Below, one piece after another: positions 1 to 10,183 of a stretch of DNA of 64,000 nt; within the stretch, counting starts at the first letter, position 1; every line of letters starts with the position of its first letter. The position numbers and the translations under genes are program-made. This DNA comes from Parachlamydia sp. AcF125. GTDB lineage: Bacteria; Chlamydiota; Chlamydiia; Chlamydiales; Parachlamydiaceae. Where the stretch lies: positions 1-64,000 of the forward strand of contig NZ_JAEMUD010000001.1 of assembly GCF_018342475.1 (NCBI RefSeq). The letters are read 5' to 3'. Under the pieces are notes generated by a model. It saw only the letters and a program-made list of their open reading frames with translations, ran no database searches and was not told where the DNA came from.

Positions 1-608
1 TCATCCACGCCGTCAGCATTCAATCTGAACCAAGATCAAATTCTCAAGTAAAAAAACTTTGAAAATTTGAGTATTTGTTATATTCTAAATATGTGGGTCG
101 TTAGCTTTCGCTAACTTTCCTCACACAAGCTCTATAATTTATCTTGCTTGCACATTGTCTTTTCTTCACTGTCAAAAAACTTTGCATCGCTCTTTGGCTT
201 TGCTTTTCGTCTCGCTTATTTGCGAAAGAAACTAAAAACATACCACATGGCCCATTATTTCTGCAACCCCCTTTCTTTTTTCCTGGTTTTTTTTGAGAAG
301 CCTAACCATTGAGTTCAAAAATAAACTTACCCCGCAAGCATGACAAAAAGTTCCTCTTATTTATCTCAAAAGGGGTCTATCGCCTCTTTTCTCTCTCTAA
401 TGTTTTTTTTATTTATTTATGATATTTTTTCTGGTAGAGCTAAAAAAACACCTTTCAGATCATCTTGTTTGGCGCCTTGCCGATCAATTTGGAATCTGAA
501 TGCTCATCGATTGAAATCATTTGATAAAATGGCTTCCATTTTGTGAAGTATTTGATTAGATTGAAGGGCATTAGCTAGTGTCGTAACCATTTTTATTCGT
601 TTTCAAGC
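1..608. other. Window edge and long AT-rich intergenic region
   Basis: Two short open frames run in from the left edge on the plus strand, ending at position 51 and position 62. One of them may be the 3' end of an upstream gene, but too little is present to choose. The rest up to the patatin-like gene is AT-rich with long T and A runs. An open frame at 340-546 has low-complexity, phenylalanine/serine-rich translation and no convincing ribosome binding site, so I do not call it. No RNA gene or repeat was recognised. Confidence 0.4.
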
Positions 609-1589
609 ATGATCTTTACAAAAATATATCGCTCTTCACTTTTAGCCCTCTTATGGGCTTTTACTCTTTCGTCTTGCACCTCCCATTATTATACCGAGCC
701 AGGAAGCCCGCATCCGCCCTGCATTATCTACTTACCTGAAAAAATTCGAGTCGCACTTGTTTTAGGAAGTGGAGGCATCAGAGGTATTGCACACGTGGGG
801 GTTATTGAGGAATTAAAAGCTGCAGGTATCCCTATTGACTTAATTGTCGGATGTAGTGCTGGAAGTATGGTAGGGGCGCTTTATGCCGACAATCTTGACA
901 TTGAAAAAGTAAAAGATATTATTTGGAACGTAAAGACAGACTCTTTATTAGACTTCGATTTTTGGAATTGTCGATATGGATTATCGCAGGGGCGATCGAT
1001 GAAAAGCGCCCTCTCTAAACATTTATCTGCCAAAACTTTTGACGATTTAAAAATCCCACTAGTCATCGTTGCTTGCGACCTTTATTCGGGGGAGTTAGTT
1101 CCTATCGGCTCTGGCGATTTAGCTAGAGCCGTGCAAGCCTCTTGTTCGATTCCCCTTATGTTTGCTCCTTGCCAACATAAAGGGCGCATTTTGATTGATG
1201 GAGGAGTCGTCAACCCCGTTCCCGCTAAGGTGGCGAGAGACTTAGGAGCAGATATAGTGATTGCGGTGGACCTTTGCGAACTTCTACCCAAAACGTTCCC
1301 CTCTAATTTGTTTCAAATTGCGACTCGCAGCGCAGAAATTGCCTTTATTTGGCAAAATGAAATTTGCACTCATCACGGCGATATTATTATTCGACCTAAA
1401 ACTGTAGGGATGGGGACATTCAATGACAAAAGAAAATGGCAAATTTATGAAGCCGGCCGGCGGGCAACAAGGGAACAGATCCCTGTGATAAAAGACCTTT
1501 TAGCCGGGATAAATCTGTCTAACCATGGGGATAGAAAAAGAGCCGTTACATTACATTGCTATTCCCCTCAAATTTGCTCCGAATATTAA
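609..1589 (+). CDS. Patatin-like phospholipase, predicted lipoprotein
   Basis: A 326-residue patatin-family serine hydrolase, likely releasing fatty acids from phospholipids or other acyl esters. The N-terminus has a hydrophobic stretch ending in a lipobox-like LSSC with Cys23, so I expect an envelope-anchored lipoprotein. The oxyanion-type glycine loop GSGGIRG is at residues 53-59, the nucleophile motif GCSAG at 81-85 with Ser83, and the DGG motif carrying the catalytic aspartate at 197-199. This is the RssA/YchK-like compact form with no added domains. It stands alone, about 180 bases before the next plus-strand gene. Family assignment is firm; substrate and physiological role are not shown by sequence. 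Confidence 0.88.
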   Translation: MIFTKIYRSSLLALLWAFTLSSCTSHYYTEPGSPHPPCIIYLPEKIRVALVLGSGGIRGIAHVGVIEELKAAGIPIDLIVGCSAGSMVGALYADNLDIEKVKDIIWNVKTDSLLDFDFWNCRYGLSQGRSMKSALSKHLSAKTFDDLKIPLVIVACDLYSGELVPIGSGDLARAVQASCSIPLMFAPCQHKGRILIDGGVVNPVPAKVARDLGADIVIAVDLCELLPKTFPSNLFQIATRSAEIAFIWQNEICTHHGDIIIRPKTVGMGTFNDKRKWQIYEAGRRATREQIPVIKDLLAGINLSNHGDRKRAVTLHCYSPQICSEY

Positions 1590-1768
1590 ATAAAAAAAGA
1601 AATCCTCTTTTATTCCTCCCTTCCTAAATGCTCGAGAGCTTCCTGGAGCAGTTCCTCGAATAGCAATCCTCCCTTATTCACAAGAACCCCTTAAAACTCA
1701 GCAAGAAATTTCTTGCTTAATCTTTTCATATCTTTTTATATAAAAAGCAAATAATTGTAAGGCTTTGT

Positions 1769-3181
1769 ATGTTTTATCCGGAATCTTACACAATTGCTTG
1801 CCAACTTTTTTATCGGCTTTTGGGATTCATTTATTTTTTTGCTTTCGGCGCTTTTCTTTTCCAAATTCGAGGGCTCATTGGGATTCGGGGAATCTTACCC
1901 TTAAAAGAACATTTAAATTCTCTAAAAAACTATCCCCTTCGCAAACGTCTTCATTATGCCCCTACCCTTTTTTGGATTAATTCTAGCAATACTGCCTTGA
2001 TGGGGCTGACAAGTTTGGGCGTTATTTCTTCGATTTTTTTAATGTTAGGGTGGCATCCTGCTGTACAATTATTCCTTCTTTATTTTTTATATCTTTCGAT
2101 TGTTGGAGGAGGGCAAGACTTTCTTGCATTTGGTTGGGAAGGTTTTTTATTAGAAATGACTGTACATGCTTTTTTCATGAGCTTAACCCCTGTGCCCTGC
2201 CATTTAATTTGGGCAAGCGCTAACCTCCTTCTATTTCGCTTCCATTTTCAAGCTGGAGCGGTCAAATTACTAAGCAATGACCCCTCGTGGAGAAATTTAA
2301 CCGCTATTGCTTATCACTATCAAACCCAGCCTCTTCCAAATACAATTGCCTGGTACGCGCATAAATTACCGCTGTGGTTTCACAAAACTTCTGTCTTATT
2401 CATGTTTTTTGCCGAATTGATTGCTCCTTTTGGAGCTTTTCTTGGGGAAAAGACCCGCCTGATCACTTTTATTGTGCTTGTCTTTTTGCAATATGGAATT
2501 TGGTTAACTGGAAATTTTTCCTTTCTTAACCATTTAACTGCCATATTTTGTATGATTCTTCTCAATAACAGGATTTTATCACCTATTTTGACAACCCCTA
2601 TAGAAGGGGTTGAGCCATCCTTATACTTGGTAAGCTTCATTAATGGGGTTGGTGGCATTTTGCTTTTATTGCAATGCTTGCGACTATGGAATGTATTTTT
2701 CCCCCACCCTTTTGCGGAAAAATTTTTCCGCTATATAGCTCCTTTCCATTTGGTCAATCGATATGGAATTTTTGCTGTCATGACAACTAAGCGTTTTGAA
2801 ATTGTCATTGAAGGTAGCCAAGATGGGTTTCATTGGGAAGAATACCTTTTTCGATACAAGCCCTCTGAAGTTACTCGCCGCCCACGCCGTATTTCTCCCT
2901 ATCAGCCTAGGCTTGATTGGCAGGCTTGGTTTTTGCCTTTTACCCAATACGGAGCTGAACCTTGGTTCAAAAACTTTCTAGTGCACTTGTTAAAAGGAAC
3001 GCCGGACGTTACAGCCTTATTGCGCAAAAACCCCTTTCCCTCCGCCCCTCCCCGCTATATTCGCTCTGTCATTTATAATTACACCTTTACGAGTTATGAA
3101 GAACGGCAAAAAAATGGATGCTGGTGGAATCGAACGTTTATTGCCGAATACGGCCCTGTGATGCATTTGAAAGATAAATAG
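1769..3181 (+). CDS. Lipase maturation factor-like (LMF1 family) membrane protein
   Basis: A 470-residue multi-pass membrane protein. The N-terminal two thirds has about seven to eight hydrophobic segments and includes the family-type stretch GGGQDFLAFGWEGFLLE near residue 115. It also has a tryptophan- and histidine-rich segment (AIAYHYQTQPLPN near 190). The C-terminal third is soluble, with the YEVVIEGS-like strand and a run of arginine/proline residues that follow the membrane part in LMF1-type proteins. In animals LMF1 is needed for folding of secreted lipases in the ER; bacterial members have no established role. It lies downstream of the patatin gene, which is suggestive but not proof of a link. 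Confidence 0.75.
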   Translation: MFYPESYTIACQLFYRLLGFIYFFAFGAFLFQIRGLIGIRGILPLKEHLNSLKNYPLRKRLHYAPTLFWINSSNTALMGLTSLGVISSIFLMLGWHPAVQLFLLYFLYLSIVGGGQDFLAFGWEGFLLEMTVHAFFMSLTPVPCHLIWASANLLLFRFHFQAGAVKLLSNDPSWRNLTAIAYHYQTQPLPNTIAWYAHKLPLWFHKTSVLFMFFAELIAPFGAFLGEKTRLITFIVLVFLQYGIWLTGNFSFLNHLTAIFCMILLNNRILSPILTTPIEGVEPSLYLVSFINGVGGILLLLQCLRLWNVFFPHPFAEKFFRYIAPFHLVNRYGIFAVMTTKRFEIVIEGSQDGFHWEEYLFRYKPSEVTRRPRRISPYQPRLDWQAWFLPFTQYGAEPWFKNFLVHLLKGTPDVTALLRKNPFPSAPPRYIRSVIYNYTFTSYEERQKNGCWWNRTFIAEYGPVMHLKDK

Positions 3182-3320
3182 TTCTAGCGGTCTAGCAAAA
3201 GGCCTCAAGTGCAAAATAACTTTCTTTCAGCGCCCTTTGTTTATTCTCACTACTTGCCTCCTTTAATGAAGGCATACTCGATTCAGTTTCAAGAAGCATT
3301 TCCCCCTTCTAAACCTGAGT

Positions 3321-3348
3321 AGCTCCTCAAGAGGAGGAGCTTTCTTTA
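3321..3348 (+). terminator. Rho-independent terminator after the LMF1-like gene
   Basis: A perfect 8-bp stem, AGCTCCTC (3321-3328) pairing with GAGGAGCT (3334-3341) around a 5-base loop, is followed by a T-rich tract. It sits between the plus-strand LMF1-like gene and the convergent phosphoketolase gene. Confidence 0.6.
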
Positions 3349-3408
3349 ATAGCGGTAGCTTTTAAATCCCCATTATTTACAACTGAAGATCAAAAAGCAC
3401 ACCTGCAC

Positions 3409-5853
3409 TTAGCTTGTGTAGGGGGCGGATGTTGATGAATATCCATAGGGCCATTTCCAATCCCTAATTTCGGGCATGTCGTCTCCAACCCGGCGAATAT
3501 AATGGGCGTGATCGATTAATTTGCCTTCAACAAATTCTCGGATATAGGCTCGCATTTTGCTAAATCGGGGAATTCGCTCTACTACATCTAGCATGAGGTG
3601 AAAGCGATCGAGATCATTTAATACCACCATGTCAAAAGGAGTGGTTGTCGTCCCTTCTTCTTTATAACCGCGCACATGCAGATTTTCATGATTGGCGCGT
3701 CGATAAGTTAAACGATGAATCAGCCACGGATAGCCATGGAAAGCAAATACGATCGGCTTATCTCTAGTAAACAAGTCATCATATTCCAGATCAGTCAATC
3801 CATGTGGATGCTCTGTATGAGGCTGCAATACCATCAAATCCACCACATTGATCATTCTGATTTTAATATCTGGAATATGCTTGCGAAGTAAATCGATAGC
3901 AGCCAAAGTCTCAAGCGTTGGGATATCCCCACAAGAGACCATAATCACATCGGGTTCTTCACCGTAATCGTTACTTGCCCACTTCCAAATTCCAATCCCT
4001 TTTGTGCAGTGCTTAATGGCTTCATCCATGGTTAAATAGTGTAAAGCGGGCTGTTTTCCCGCAATAATCACGTTGACGTAATTGCGACTTTGCAAACAAT
4101 GGTTCGTGACGGATAAAAGGGTATTAGCGTCAGGGGGTAAATAAATGCGAATCACTTCAGCTTTTTTATTCATCACGTGATCAATAAAGCCGGGATCTTG
4201 GTGAGAAAATCCGTTATGGTCTTGCCTCCATACATGGGAAGTTAAAAAATAATTTAGGGAGGCAATTGGGCGTCTCCAAGAAATATGGCGCGTGGTTTTT
4301 AGCCATTTCGCATGCTGATTGAACATAGAATCTACAATATGAATAAAAGCCTCGTAACAGGAGAAAAATCCGTGCCGCCCCGTTAATAGGTAACCTTCTA
4401 GCCACCCCTGGCAAAGGTGTTCACTTAAAACTTCCATGACGCGGCCATCTGGGGAAAGATGATCGTCATCTGACACGATTTCGCCGGCAAACATCCGATT
4501 GGTCACCTCAAATAATGCATTCCACCGGTTTGAAGCTGTTTCATCCGGCCCCATTATGCGAAAGTTTTTTTGATCTAAGTTAGCCTTCATCACATCGCGC
4601 AGAAAAGTCCCCATGACCCTAGCCGATTCAGCCACTACAACGCCTGGAGCAGGGATATCAATGGCGTAATCGCTAAAATCTGGGATCCGCAAATCCCTTA
4701 ACAATTCTCCCCCGTTGGCGTGGGGATTTGCTCCCATGCGCCGCTTTCCTTTGGGAGCAAGCTCTACATATTCTTCGAGAAGACAGCCGTTTTCATCAAA
4801 AAGCTCTTCCGGCTTATAGCTTCTCAACCATTCTTCTAGCCGCAATAAATGCTCAGGTTTTTCGGCTATTTCTGCAAAGGGAACCTGGTGGGAGCGCCAA
4901 TAACCTTCCACTTTTTTCCCATCAATCTCTTTAGGGCCTGTCCATCCCTTTGGAGTGGCTAAGACAATCATAGGCCATAAAGGACGCTCTTTAAATCCAT
5001 CTTTGCGAGCATGGTGTTGAATCTCTTTAATTTCTTTAATCACTTGATCCAAGGTTGCTGCCATGAGCTGGTGCATGTGCTCCGGTTCAGCCCCCTCTAC
5101 GAAATAAGGCTTATAGCCATACCCAATTAAGAGACTTTGTAATTCTTCCCGGCTAATCCGGTTTAAGAGAGTGGGGTTTGCGATTTTATATCCATTTAAG
5201 TGTAGAATAGGCAAAACAGCGCCATCATACACGGGATTCAGAAACTTATTAGAATGCCAACTTGCAGCTAAGGGACCGGTCTCAGCTTCTCCATCTCCAA
5301 TCACGCAGCATGCAATCAAGTCAGGGTTATCAAATACAGCCCCAAAAGCATGTGTCAGTACATAGCCGAGCTCTCCCCCTTCATGGATTGATCCGGGCGT
5401 TTCAGGCGCCACATGGCTAGGAATTCCTCCCGGGAAAGAAAATTGTTTGAACAGTTTTTTTAAGCCCGCTTCATCTTGGGTGATATTAGGATAGACTTCG
5501 CTATAGGTTCCTTCTAGATATACATTCGCAACTAACCCCGGCCCGCCATGTCCTGGGCCTGCCAAATAAATCATATCTAAGTCGTACTTTTTAATCGCTC
5601 GATTCATGTGAGCATAAATGAAATTTAGGCCCGGCGTAGTCCCCCAATGTCCCAACAATCTGGGCTTAACATCTTCAGCTTTTAATGGTCGACGCAGGAG
5701 CGGATTATCAAGCAGGTAAATCTGTCCTACTGATAGATAATTGGCGGCACTCCAATAAGCATGAATTTTTCTAACTTCTTCAGGGGTTAAACAATTTAGA
5801 GGGTGCCCATTTTTAAGGCTCTCTCTTGATGATTCAGACGATTGGTTTGTCAT
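3409..5853 (-). CDS. xfp: Phosphoketolase (xylulose-5-P/fructose-6-P)
   Basis: An 814-residue thiamine-diphosphate enzyme that cleaves xylulose 5-phosphate (and in some members fructose 6-phosphate) with phosphate to give acetyl phosphate. The length is typical of the family (about 790-820). Visible family motifs are the GPGHGGP segment near residue 100, the [13 protein letters not shown] segment near 152, and the TPP-binding GDGEAETGP segment near 183. The C-terminal transketolase-like domains are complete. It is flanked by its own terminator region and a 430-base upstream spacer, so it looks monocistronic. The product would feed acetate kinase or phosphotransacetylase, neither of which is in this window. 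Whether it prefers C5 or C6 substrates cannot be read from the sequence. Confidence 0.96.
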   Translation of the reverse strand: MTNQSSESSRESLKNGHPLNCLTPEEVRKIHAYWSAANYLSVGQIYLLDNPLLRRPLKAEDVKPRLLGHWGTTPGLNFIYAHMNRAIKKYDLDMIYLAGPGHGGPGLVANVYLEGTYSEVYPNITQDEAGLKKLFKQFSFPGGIPSHVAPETPGSIHEGGELGYVLTHAFGAVFDNPDLIACCVIGDGEAETGPLAASWHSNKFLNPVYDGAVLPILHLNGYKIANPTLLNRISREELQSLLIGYGYKPYFVEGAEPEHMHQLMAATLDQVIKEIKEIQHHARKDGFKERPLWPMIVLATPKGWTGPKEIDGKKVEGYWRSHQVPFAEIAEKPEHLLRLEEWLRSYKPEELFDENGCLLEEYVELAPKGKRRMGANPHANGGELLRDLRIPDFSDYAIDIPAPGVVVAESARVMGTFLRDVMKANLDQKNFRIMGPDETASNRWNALFEVTNRMFAGEIVSDDDHLSPDGRVMEVLSEHLCQGWLEGYLLTGRHGFFSCYEAFIHIVDSMFNQHAKWLKTTRHISWRRPIASLNYFLTSHVWRQDHNGFSHQDPGFIDHVMNKKAEVIRIYLPPDANTLLSVTNHCLQSRNYVNVIIAGKQPALHYLTMDEAIKHCTKGIGIWKWASNDYGEEPDVIMVSCGDIPTLETLAAIDLLRKHIPDIKIRMINVVDLMVLQPHTEHPHGLTDLEYDDLFTRDKPIVFAFHGYPWLIHRLTYRRANHENLHVRGYKEEGTTTTPFDMVVLNDLDRFHLMLDVVERIPRFSKMRAYIREFVEGKLIDHAHYIRRVGDDMPEIRDWKWPYGYSSTSAPYTS

Positions 5854-6283
5854 ACTTATTTCTCGCCATTAAGTTTTTGTCTCTATCTTAGGCTTAAACG
5901 AAATTAAACTTTGCTGTCAAATTTTTCCAACGCCGGCAGAAAAATTTTAAATATCCTTCTCTTTTCTCTTTTAGTTTGGAAAAAATAGGTCAAATATGGG
6001 AGGGTATTTTGTGATCCTGCATAGAGGAGACAGAAAATGCACCCCCCGTTTTTATCATCTAGTTATCACTACTCTATTTCCCATAAAGGGGAAAACATCC
6101 TGACAATTAGGAGGACTAAAATTTCTTCACTCCCCTTGCCGCCAGGTTGTGCCCGATGCTTGGCATTATCCCAAGTTCAAGACTTGAAAAGACACTCAAA
6201 TTCAAAAAACCCCTTAAAAAGTTTGACAGGATAAAAAGATAGTTTTTTAGTAAAAGAATCACATTTTTCACAGGAGTCATCTT
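5854..6283. other. Intergenic region with one doubtful small ORF
   Basis: This spacer separates the divergent phosphoketolase and small membrane-protein genes. A 65-codon plus-strand frame at 6037-6234 has a good Shine-Dalgarno (GAGGAG about 8 bases before the ATG), but its translation has no recognisable domain, signal peptide or membrane segment. It could be a leader peptide or a decayed gene. An AT-rich stretch follows at 6190-6270. Confidence 0.3.
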
Positions 6284-6682
6284 ATGGCTGAGCCGCTTTT
6301 ATCCAAAGGTAAAGCTGATGCAATCGCAAATGGCGTCTTTTTAATTTGCTTAGGGATTTTACTGTATTCATCGGAAAGGTGGTGGCCAGGTATCCTTTTA
6401 GCGATATGGGGTTCTTTAGCTGTCAGGCAATATCTAACAGGGCGCATTTTTGATTTTGCTATTTCGTCATTTATCCTTTTAGGATTATTTTTGGCAACCA
6501 TATTTCAAATAAGCTGGTCTACATTAATGCCCCTTTTATTTGTAATCGGCGGTGTCTATTTAGTCGTACGGGAATATTGGTTTACTGAATCTATTGAACA
6601 AGAAGGCTCCCGTGCGTTAAAAAAAGAAATAAAAGAAGAGATTAAAACAGAAATCGAAAAAGAAAAAATGGATGACAAATAA
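6284..6682 (+). CDS. Small membrane protein with charged C-terminal tail
   Basis: A 132-residue protein with about four hydrophobic segments between residues 15 and 95, arranged like the N-terminal membrane domain seen in LiaF/DUF5668-type proteins. It ends in a strongly charged Lys/Glu tail likely to form a helix. The start is supported by AGGAG at 6272-6276, seven bases before the ATG. It has no operon partner: a decayed gene follows. I do not recognise a specific function; a membrane-stress or scaffold role would be a guess. Confidence 0.7.
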   Translation: MAEPLLSKGKADAIANGVFLICLGILLYSSERWWPGILLAIWGSLAVRQYLTGRIFDFAISSFILLGLFLATIFQISWSTLMPLLFVIGGVYLVVREYWFTESIEQEGSRALKKEIKEEIKTEIEKEKMDDK

Positions 6683-6734
6683 CTCCTCCTTAATCCATGT
6701 TGGTGTTGTAAAAAAGTCAGCCTCTGCTTCCTAT

Positions 6735-7081
6735 TTTTTTTTTAGGCAAAGTCGAAGAATACCGGTACGTTGGGCTTGAAGAACGAGCTAAAGGTAAAAA
6801 AATAGCCATCTTTGGGAAAGCCCAAAATATCCTCCGAGCTTTTCGCTTAGCAAAAGCTGGCAAAAAGATGAAGAGTTTGAATTTTTATCCTGTAAATTTC
6901 GGGATAGGTTGCCTGAAAGAGAGAAGGAAGTTTAACTGCATGATTCAGCCAGATAGGTGCCTCAGCCACCATCAACAACGATGTATATTTTGAGCAAGAA
7001 TTAAGGCATCCGGGTATTAAAAAAATGCTTCCATCCAAACCCGGTGTTACGGAAAAATTAAAACAGGCAAATAGACTTTAA
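6735..7081 (+). pseudogene. Decayed gene remnant upstream of pknD
   Basis: Coding-like pieces appear in successive plus-strand frames without one intact reading frame. The first runs through about 6751-6860 (GKVEEYRYVGLEERAKGKK and onward). A second frame reads DEEFEFLSCKFRDRLPE near 6870. The last runs from about 6945 (SQIGASATINNDVYFEQEL) to a stop at about 7081. At least two frameshifts are needed to join them. The pieces look like one protein in amino-acid style, but I could not name its family. Confidence 0.4.
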
Positions 7082-7095
7082 CCCCCTCTTATCTG

Positions 7096-10000
7096 ATGCA
7101 TTGTCCAAGCTGCCATTCTCGATTTTTTTTATATCGTTCCGAAAAAGACCGCCAAGCTAGTTTTTGCCCTTTTTGTGGACACCCCCTGCAAGGAGAAGTT
7201 CTCCCTAAAGAAGAGGAAGAATGGATTCCTCTCATTTCTGAAGATATCCCATCTGAAGAATCTATAAAATATTCAATCGGTCCCTACCAAATTTTAGATC
7301 CCATTGGAAAAGGGGGAATGGGGGAAGTTCTACTTGCTTATGACCCCTCATGTGGAAGGAAAATCGCCTTAAAAAAAATTCGAGAAGACTTAGTGGAGTG
7401 CTCACCCATTACGCGGAGGTTTTTAAAAGAAGCCAGGATCACCAGCCAACTTACCCATCCTGCCATCATTCCCATTTATACTATTCAAGCAAAAGAGACT
7501 CCAACTTATTACACAATGCCTTTTGTAGAGGGTAATACGCTTAAACAAATTTTAAGAACAGCTCGCGAACAAGAAAAACGGGGTGAAAAAGCAGAGCAAG
7601 GAAGCATCTCTTCTTTAATTCGGATCTTTCTCAGTGTGTGCCAAGCGGTAGCTTATGCCCACGCTAAAGGAGTTTTGCATCGAGACCTCAAACCAGAAAA
7701 CATTATCGTAGGACAATATGGCCAAGTGGTCATTTTGGACTGGGGTCTTGCAAAAATTATCCGCCACCCAGAGGAAGAGGAAGGTGAAAATGAAAAAACA
7801 CCCATTTCCCCTACGCTAACTAAAGTGGGAAAAGTTGTAGGCACAGTTTCTTATATGGCTCCAGAAAGAGCTAAAGGGGGAGAAGCAACTGTCCAAACAG
7901 ATATCTATTCCCTAGGAGTCATTCTTTATCAACTTTTGACCTTATATCCTCCATTTAGACGCACGACACTCAAAGAGTATCGAAAAAAAATGGATGAGGA
8001 AGTGCTTATCGATCCTATGGAAATGGCACCTTATCGAGATGTCCCCTTAATTCTTTCCAAAATTGTTACCAAATGCCTAGAAATCCAAGTTGATCAACGC
8101 TATCAAACTGTTGACGAACTTATTCGAGATTTGGAAAACTACATTGAAGGGCGCTCAGAATGGTTTCTTATTGCTGAATTAGATGTTGCCTGTAAAGAAG
8201 ACTGGGAATTTCAAGAAAATGTTCTGATTGCAGAACATATGGCTATTACCCGAACAACCGAAGTTTCAGATTGGGTCAGCTTGATGATTTCCCGATCTTC
8301 TTTTACAGGGAACATCAAACTCGAAGCAGACGTCCGAATTGGTGAGCAAGGGCACGGCTTAGGATTTCTTTTAAGCATTCCTGAGGCAGCTGAAAGGCAA
8401 AACTTAAATGATGGGTACTGCCTATGGATAGGAACAGCTACAAATAAATCCACCAAGCTTTTGCGCTCCACCGTTGAAGTTGTAAGTTCACCCAGTACTT
8501 TTCTCCATCAAAATACCTGGTATCATATTTGTATCGAAAAAATTGATAACAACATCTACTTCTACATCAATGATGTTTTACAATTTTCTTATATCGGCCA
8601 CCTTCCTCTTACAGGGACCCACATCGGCCTGCTTGCGCGCGATGCCGATTTTGAAATCAAAAATTTTTATGTGCATGTGGGGAACCAAAATATTATGGTC
8701 AACTGCCTTGTTGTTCCAGATGCCTTCTTAGCCCATAAGAACTATGCAGCGGCCTTAACCGAATATCGACGTATTGGTTATTCTTTTCCTGGTAGGGCTG
8801 AGGGACGGGAAGCCATGTTTCGAGCCGGCATTACTTTATTGGAACAAGCCAATTCTTTAATAGATCCAGCTGAAAAAAGCCAAACTTACGACGCGGCGTT
8901 AGATGAATTTCAAAAATTGCGCGGCACGCCTGGAGCTCCTTTAGAATATTTGGGAAAAGCGTTGGTTTATCAAGCCCTACATGAGTATGACGAGGAAGTC
9001 AAGTGCCACGAACTTGCAATTAGACGATACCCCCATCACCCTCTGCTTCCCCTTTTGCAAGAGCATATTGTGTTTCGCATGCACGAATGTTCCAGATACA
9101 ACCGCAAAGCCACTTATCAATTTATTTTATTAGTAACCACTCACTTACCCAAAGTAGTTGAAAATCGCAACACCAAAAAACTTTTTCAAAGCTTGCAGAA
9201 ACACTGGGAGCCTTTGCTATTTATGCTTCCAGAAAAACACTTCGAAACGATTCCTCAAATTTCCCTCCATTTTTTTTCTATGCAAATCGCTTTTTGGCTG
9301 GCAAAGCCCTATGTTCTTCTTGAAATTATTGACGATCTTCTAGTTTTTCGTCCCTTTGCCGTAGAAACAATCGGAAATGCCTTATATTCTCTTTTAGAGC
9401 TTGGGGCCTGGGAACTTGCCGCTAAAAAAATAACGCAAATCGAGAATAAAGACCTTTTGGAGTATACCTCTTTAGATTTTCAGGCCACACTGCGGGTATT
9501 GAAATTTGGCATCATGCTAAAGAAAGAAGGCTTGAGAAAAACAGCAGCCGACTTTGTGGATTCCTTAAAAAGCTCCCATATGTCTCCTGATGAAGAGCGG
9601 ATGCTTTGCTATTTGACAATTAGCGCAAATGACGAGGACCAACGCGATCTCATTCCGTTTTTCCAAGAAAAAGCGCGCCAGTACCCCCTTTCAGAAGTTG
9701 CAAATTTTCGCTTTAAATGCCTGGAAATTTCCTACTATTTGTACACTAATGATTGGAAAAAAGCGGGAGAACTTTTGCATAGCTTCCCCATGGATATGTT
9801 AACTCAAGATAAAAACCTCCTTCATTTTTTATACGGTTGCTGGTTATATGCGACTGAAGGAAAGGAAATTGCTTTTGCCCATTTCTCGGTTAATTTAGAA
9901 GTCCCCTACCCACGCACATGGTCGCTATTTATGCATTATCTGCGCGGAAAAGCAGGCGAAAAACAACCCTGGTTTCAACGGGCCTTTTTGTGGGAAAAAA

Positions 10001-10125
10001 GAATGCTTTATCGTCAGCTTGCTTTATTTTATCATTGCGCCGGAGATCAAGCTAAATCGCATCATTATCAAAATTTAAAAAATTTAGAATACTTAGCGCC
10101 TGATGGATCAGTTAAAATCCCCTAA
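7096..10125 (+). CDS. pknD: PknD-type Ser/Thr protein kinase with N-terminal zinc ribbon
   Basis: A 1009-residue Hanks-type kinase. The kinase domain spans about residues 62-355: glycine loop GKGGMGEV at 71-78, ATP lysine K93, catalytic loop HRDLKPEN at 195-202, and DWG at 215-217 in place of DFG. Chlamydia PknD, as I recall it, also has DWG. A LamG/concanavalin-like region (about 400-540) and a TPR-like helical C-terminus follow. The stretch LVVPDAFLAHKNYAAALTEY near 545 matches Chlamydia PknD closely. No obvious transmembrane helix is seen. The first 35 residues add a CxxC...CxxC zinc ribbon (Cys 3, 6, 24, 27), absent from the Chlamydia protein as I remember it. Activity should be intact because the catalytic residues are present. 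In Chlamydia pneumoniae PknD phosphorylates the FHA protein CdsD; an FHA protein is encoded at 26299-28656 here. Confidence 0.93.
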   Translation: MHCPSCHSRFFLYRSEKDRQASFCPFCGHPLQGEVLPKEEEEWIPLISEDIPSEESIKYSIGPYQILDPIGKGGMGEVLLAYDPSCGRKIALKKIREDLVECSPITRRFLKEARITSQLTHPAIIPIYTIQAKETPTYYTMPFVEGNTLKQILRTAREQEKRGEKAEQGSISSLIRIFLSVCQAVAYAHAKGVLHRDLKPENIIVGQYGQVVILDWGLAKIIRHPEEEEGENEKTPISPTLTKVGKVVGTVSYMAPERAKGGEATVQTDIYSLGVILYQLLTLYPPFRRTTLKEYRKKMDEEVLIDPMEMAPYRDVPLILSKIVTKCLEIQVDQRYQTVDELIRDLENYIEGRSEWFLIAELDVACKEDWEFQENVLIAEHMAITRTTEVSDWVSLMISRSSFTGNIKLEADVRIGEQGHGLGFLLSIPEAAERQNLNDGYCLWIGTATNKSTKLLRSTVEVVSSPSTFLHQNTWYHICIEKIDNNIYFYINDVLQFSYIGHLPLTGTHIGLLARDADFEIKNFYVHVGNQNIMVNCLVVPDAFLAHKNYAAALTEYRRIGYSFPGRAEGREAMFRAGITLLEQANSLIDPAEKSQTYDAALDEFQKLRGTPGAPLEYLGKALVYQALHEYDEEVKCHELAIRRYPHHPLLPLLQEHIVFRMHECSRYNRKATYQFILLVTTHLPKVVENRNTKKLFQSLQKHWEPLLFMLPEKHFETIPQISLHFFSMQIAFWLAKPYVLLEIIDDLLVFRPFAVETIGNALYSLLELGAWELAAKKITQIENKDLLEYTSLDFQATLRVLKFGIMLKKEGLRKTAADFVDSLKSSHMSPDEERMLCYLTISANDEDQRDLIPFFQEKARQYPLSEVANFRFKCLEISYYLYTNDWKKAGELLHSFPMDMLTQDKNLLHFLYGCWLYATEGKEIAFAHFSVNLEVPYPRTWSLFMHYLRGKAGEKQPWFQRAFLWEKRMLYRQLALFYHCAGDQAKSHHYQNLKNLEYLAPDGSVKIP

Positions 10126-10183
10126 CTTTACCAAAATCCTCTTCTGTGCTACTCTATTTCCGAAGTAATCCCGTAGGCCTTCT

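Noticed and set aside
340-546. 68-codon plus-strand frame
   Set aside because: Low-complexity translation, no ribosome binding site and no domain. It is typical of AT-rich spacer.
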